Part shown: one piece after another, positions 61,389 to 64,000 of the stretch
Layout: each line of letters starts with the position of its first letter
How positions within the stretch are numbered: position 1 is the first letter of the stretch
Source: Actinomycetota bacterium
Lineage (GTDB): Bacteria; Actinomycetota; Thermoleophilia; Solirubrobacterales; Solirubrobacteraceae
Direction of reading: 5' to 3'
DNA: 64,000 nucleotides
NCBI GenBank assembly: GCA_005884115.1
Contig: VAXW01000003.1
Span: 186,001-250,000, forward strand
The notes under the pieces: generated by a model
What the model saw: only the letters and a program-made list of their open reading frames with translations
Databases searched by the model: none
Told to the model about the DNA's origin: nothing
Program-made: the position numbers and the translations under genes

Positions 61389-62306
61389 ATGCAGGGCTCC
61401 GGCGGGAAGGAGGCAGACTCGGGCGAGGAGGCGGCGCGCGCCGCCAACGATCTCGCCGGGGCGGACGTGTCCGACCGGCTGCTCAGACCGGCGCGGGCGC
61501 TTACGATCGCGGGCTCGGACTCAGGCGGCGGCGCGGGAATACAGGCGGACCTGAAGGCGTTCGCGCGCTGTGGCGTGTATGGGATGAGCGCCGTGACGGC
61601 GATCACCGCGCAGAACACGCTCGGCGTGAGCGCTGTGCACCTGGTGCCTGGCGAGGTGATCGTCGCGCAGGTGCGCGCGGTCGTGGAGGACATCGGCGTC
61701 GATGCCGTCAAGGTGGGCATGCTGGGTGGCGATGAGGGCGCGCGGGCCGTGGCGCGCGCGCTGGCGGAGCTGCCTGCTGCTGTTCGGATTGTGGTCGATC
61801 CGGTGATGGTCGCGGAGTCCGGCGCGAGCCTGCTCGACGAGCAGGCGCGGCGCGTGCTGGTCGAGGAGATCCTGCCGCGCGCGACGGTGGCCACGCCCAA
61901 TCTTTTTGAGGCTCGCGCGCTGGCCGGCCGTGCGGGGGGCGCGGGGGACGAGGCGGAGGCTCAGGCGCTGGCGCGCGCGGTGCTCGCGCTGGGTCCGGAC
62001 GTGGTCGTGCTCACGGGCGGGCACCGGCACGAGGCTTGCGACGTGTTCCTCGCCGCCGAGCGGCCGGACGAGGCGATCGAGATTCCCGGTGAGCGCCATC
62101 CCGACGGCGCGGCCCACGGCTCGGGGTGCACGCACTCCTCGGTGCTGGCCGCCCAGCTCGCGCTCGGCGCGACCGCGCTCGATGCAGCGCGCACGGCGCG
62201 CGAGCTCGCGGGCGAAGCTGTGGCGCACGGACTGCGCGCGATCGGCGCGGGCGCGGGCCCGGTCGACGTGCTCGGCCTCGATCGACCGACAGCGCGTTTG
62301 CCATAA
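61389..62306 (+). CDS. thiD: Hydroxymethylpyrimidine/phosphomethylpyrimidine kinase
   Basis: Two-step kinase of thiamine pyrimidine synthesis, ribokinase fold: [53 protein letters not shown] and the anion-hole GSGCTHSS. 305 residues, with about 35 extra at the N-terminus. No TPP riboswitch upstream: the gap to the thioesterase is 3 bp. Confidence 0.93.
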   Translation: MQGSGGKEADSGEEAARAANDLAGADVSDRLLRPARALTIAGSDSGGGAGIQADLKAFARCGVYGMSAVTAITAQNTLGVSAVHLVPGEVIVAQVRAVVEDIGVDAVKVGMLGGDEGARAVARALAELPAAVRIVVDPVMVAESGASLLDEQARRVLVEEILPRATVATPNLFEARALAGRAGGAGDEAEAQALARAVLALGPDVVVLTGGHRHEACDVFLAAERPDEAIEIPGERHPDGAAHGSGCTHSSVLAAQLALGATALDAARTARELAGEAVAHGLRAIGAGAGPVDVLGLDRPTARLP

Positions 62307-62316
62307 TCCAGGCGCA

Positions 62317-62580
62317 ATGAGGCTGCTGCGTCTGACTCCGGGTCACGGCGAGATCGTGCTCGCGGAGGGCGACGTGGAGGTGCCCGAGCAGGAGCGGGAG
62401 CTGATCGAGGCGTTTCGTCGCGAGCTCGATGCGGGCATGTGGGCGGCGGTGCCGACCGCGGCCGGGGATGGCCGCCGGCAGGCGGAGATGGTCAAGAGCT
62501 TCGACGAAGTGCCGCGCGGCGCCGAACGCGTGATCTTCTTCCCGCGCGCCGCAGGCGGCGCGCCTTCAACGGGCCGCTGA
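62317..62580 (+). CDS. Uncharacterised 87-residue protein
   Basis: Small soluble protein (MRLLRLTPGHGEIVLAEGD start, acidic middle, then MVKSFDEVPRGAERVIFFPRA). I do not recognise the family. It sits between thiD and a membrane-anchored protein and starts 10 bp after thiD. A CATAAT box (62302-62307) is 9 bases upstream. Its end pattern, with a MVKSF/RVIFFPR strand, suggests a small alpha/beta fold. Confidence 0.6.
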   Translation: MRLLRLTPGHGEIVLAEGDVEVPEQERELIEAFRRELDAGMWAAVPTAAGDGRRQAEMVKSFDEVPRGAERVIFFPRAAGGAPSTGR

Positions 62581-62585
62581 GAGCG

Positions 62586-63224
62586 ATGGCGCTTGCGCTG
62601 GGCACGGCCGGCCTGGTGCTGATCGCGCTTGCGCTGCAGCTTGCGTGGCCGAGCCTCAAGCGTGGGCTTGCGTGGCTGCGCGCGCAGCGCGCCGCGCGCC
62701 GCGCTGCCGGCGCCGCGCGGGAACGTGCGGGATATGACCCGGGTCGCGAGCTGCGCGCGGAGCAGCGCGCGCGCGATCTGCTTCGCTCGTGCATCGAGGA
62801 GCACGATTGGGCGATGTACCGGGACCTGGGCTTCTTGCGCGTGTGGGGCGGGTTGGGAGCGCAGCCGGCCGCCGGCGAGGGCACGCCGCAGGCGCCGCGG
62901 GCGCCGTATGCGTACCTCATCTACCCGCACCGACCGATCGTCGCCTACATGCCGCAGGGCGGCGTGCTGCTGAGCGAGTACTGCGTGGAGTTTCCCGACC
63001 ACGCGCGCCCCTATGGCGGCGCGCGGCTGCCGGACTCTGACGACGTGCTTGCCAAGTGGATGGCGCTCACGGCCGATGAGCGTGGCTTGATCTCCGAAGC
63101 CAACATGCACCTCCCCGGACGTCAGATCGACCCCGAGATGGTGCGGCGCGACCTGCTGCGGCTCGCGCGCTGGGAGCGCGAGCGCGACGCACGGCGTCGA
63201 GCGGATATCGTGCGCGCCGCGTGA
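62586..63224 (+). CDS. Membrane-anchored uncharacterised protein
   Basis: 212 residues: one N-terminal helix (ALGTAGLVLIALALQLAW), an Arg/Ala-rich stalk (about 25-60), then a soluble domain with LLRSCIEEHDWAMYRDLGF, YLIYPHRPIVAYMPQGG and LISEANMHLPGRQIDPEMVRRDL. I do not recognise a characterised family. It overlaps ilvD by four bases. Confidence 0.65.
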   Translation: MALALGTAGLVLIALALQLAWPSLKRGLAWLRAQRAARRAAGAARERAGYDPGRELRAEQRARDLLRSCIEEHDWAMYRDLGFLRVWGGLGAQPAAGEGTPQAPRAPYAYLIYPHRPIVAYMPQGGVLLSEYCVEFPDHARPYGGARLPDSDDVLAKWMALTADERGLISEANMHLPGRQIDPEMVRRDLLRLARWERERDARRRADIVRAA

Positions 63225-64000
63225 GCAGCAGCCCTGCAGTTGACATAAAGCACCGCAGTCGCGCCCTCACCGAGGGGCCGGAGCGCGCGGCGGCGCGCGC
63301 CTACCTGCACGGCATCGGCTACTCGGCCGACGATCTCCGTAAGCCGATCGTTGGAGTGGCGCACTCGTGGATCGAGACGATGCCGTGCAACTTCAACAAC
63401 CGGGTGCTGGCGGCCAAGGTCAAGGAGGGCATTCGCGCGGCGGGCGGCACGCCGATGGAGCTCAACACGATCGCGATCTCCGACGGCATCACGATGGGGA
63501 CGCCGGGGATGCGCGCATCGTTGGTCTCGCGCGAGCTGATCGCGGACTCGATCGAGCTGGTCGCTGGCGCGCACCTTTTCGACGCGATGGTCGCGATCAG
63601 CGGTTGCGACAAGACCATCCCGGGCACGGTGATGGCGCTCGCGAGACTCGACATCCCTGGGCTGATGCTGTACGGCGGCTCGATCCGGCCCGGCTCCTAT
63701 AGGGGCGCGGACGTGACGATCCAGCAGGTCTTCGAGGCGGTAGGTGAATTCGCGTCGGGCGAGCTCTCGGAGGAGGAGCTGCACGAGCTGGAGGAGGCAG
63801 CCTCTCCGGGCGCGGGCGCGTGCGGCGGGCAGTTCACCGCGAACACGATGGCGATGGCGTTTGAGGCGCTCGGCATCTCGCCGGCCGGCTCCGCGATGGT
63901 GCCGGCGGAGGACGGTCGCAAGCTCGAGGTCGCAAGGCGCTGCGGCGAGCTCGTGATGGACGTGCTGCGCAGGGGACAGCGGCCGCGCGAGGTGATCACG
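63221..64000 (+). CDS. ilvD: Dihydroxy-acid dehydratase, 5' part
   Basis: First 260 codons, open to the window edge. GTG 63221 overlaps the previous stop (GTGA). Iron-sulfur cluster cysteines are at C56 (MPCNFNN), C129 (ISGCDKTIPG) and C201 (GACGGQFTANTMAM). Catalyses the third common step of branched-chain amino acid synthesis. Full-length members are about 560 residues. Confidence 0.95.
   Translation, partial: MSSSPAVDIKHRSRALTEGPERAAARAYLHGIGYSADDLRKPIVGVAHSWIETMPCNFNNRVLAAKVKEGIRAAGGTPMELNTIAISDGITMGTPGMRASLVSRELIADSIELVAGAHLFDAMVAISGCDKTIPGTVMALARLDIPGLMLYGGSIRPGSYRGADVTIQQVFEAVGEFASGELSEEELHELEEAASPGAGACGGQFTANTMAMAFEALGISPAGSAMVPAEDGRKLEVARRCGELVMDVLRRGQRPREVIT

Noticed and set aside
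1-64000. tRNA, rRNA, integrase or phage genes
   Set aside because: None recognised by eye in gaps or frames; a tRNAscan or profile search would be needed to exclude a missed tRNA.

Overview
The window is very GC-rich with short intergenic gaps, GTG/TTG starts and many ATGA/GTGA stop-start overlaps. Gene content and order (gcvP-trpS-scpAB, aroH-hisC-aroF-tyrA-aroA-cmk-der, priA/def/fmt/rsmB/rpe/rib, rsmD-coaD-SepIVA-like, DUF177-rpmF-plsX-acpP-rnc-smc-ftsY, ffh-rpsP-khpA-rimM-trmD-rplS-lepB-rnhB) indicate an actinobacterial chromosome, most likely class Thermoleophilia (Solirubrobacterales-like). The taxon is my inference from gene content. No rRNA, tRNA, CRISPR array or prophage was seen.

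Layout. 1-4.2 kb: end of gcvPA, gcvPB, trpS, and the condensin partners scpA/scpB. 4.3-6.6 kb: SnoaL-like protein, rlmN (minus) and a 16S/23S pseudouridine synthase. 6.6-14 kb: shikimate/aromatic block from aroH to der; the DAHP synthase gene is preceded by a 317-bp leader that appears to encode an aromatic-rich leader peptide followed by hairpins. 14-17.4 kb: metK and priA. 17.4-21.6 kb: two large secreted proteins that share a C-terminal domain. 21.6-27.7 kb: def, fmt, a divergent flavin-binding protein/MocR pair, rsmB, a zinc ribbon protein, rpe. 27.7-34.3 kb: a five-gene membrane glycosylation island (flippase, methyltransferase, GT2 on minus; two GT-C proteins on plus). 34.3-38 kb: ribD-ribE-ribBA-ribH and rpmB. 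38-48.5 kb: fakA, recG, rsmD, coaD, a SepIVA-like coiled coil, acyl-CoA ligase, DUF177, rpmF, plsX, acpP, rnc. 48.5-52.6 kb: smc, a 154-bp palindromic element, ftsY. 52.6-60.7 kb: nfeD, SPFH protein, O-methyltransferase, ffh, rpsP-khpA-rimM-trmD, rplS, lepB, rnhB, yraN. 60.8-64 kb: thioesterase, thiD, two uncharacterised proteins and the 5' part of ilvD.

How it fits together. Most genes are housekeeping. SMC (48.5 kb) and ScpA/ScpB (2.8-4.2 kb) should form one condensin; FtsY and Ffh are the two halves of SRP targeting; LepB processes exported proteins. The accessory content is a set of cassettes set into a conserved translation/riboflavin gene string: secreted paralogues between priA and def, a PLP/flavin regulatory pair between fmt and rsmB, and a glycosyltransfer island between rpe and ribD.

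Most notable observations: (1) a probable ribosome-mediated attenuator of aroF whose peptide ends in Ser-Tyr-Ser-Trp-Arg-Phe-Met; (2) an SMC of about 936 residues with no recognisable hinge domain; (3) an RNase III with two expected metal ligands replaced; (4) a 154-bp element with perfect 17-bp inverted ends between smc and ftsY; (5) a repeated promoter layout, a TANNNT box 6-8 bases before the start codon, suggesting many leaderless mRNAs and helping decide several starts; (6) twin 14-bp operator-like boxes between a MocR regulator and its divergent neighbour; (7) a shared 134-residue C-terminal domain in the two secreted proteins.
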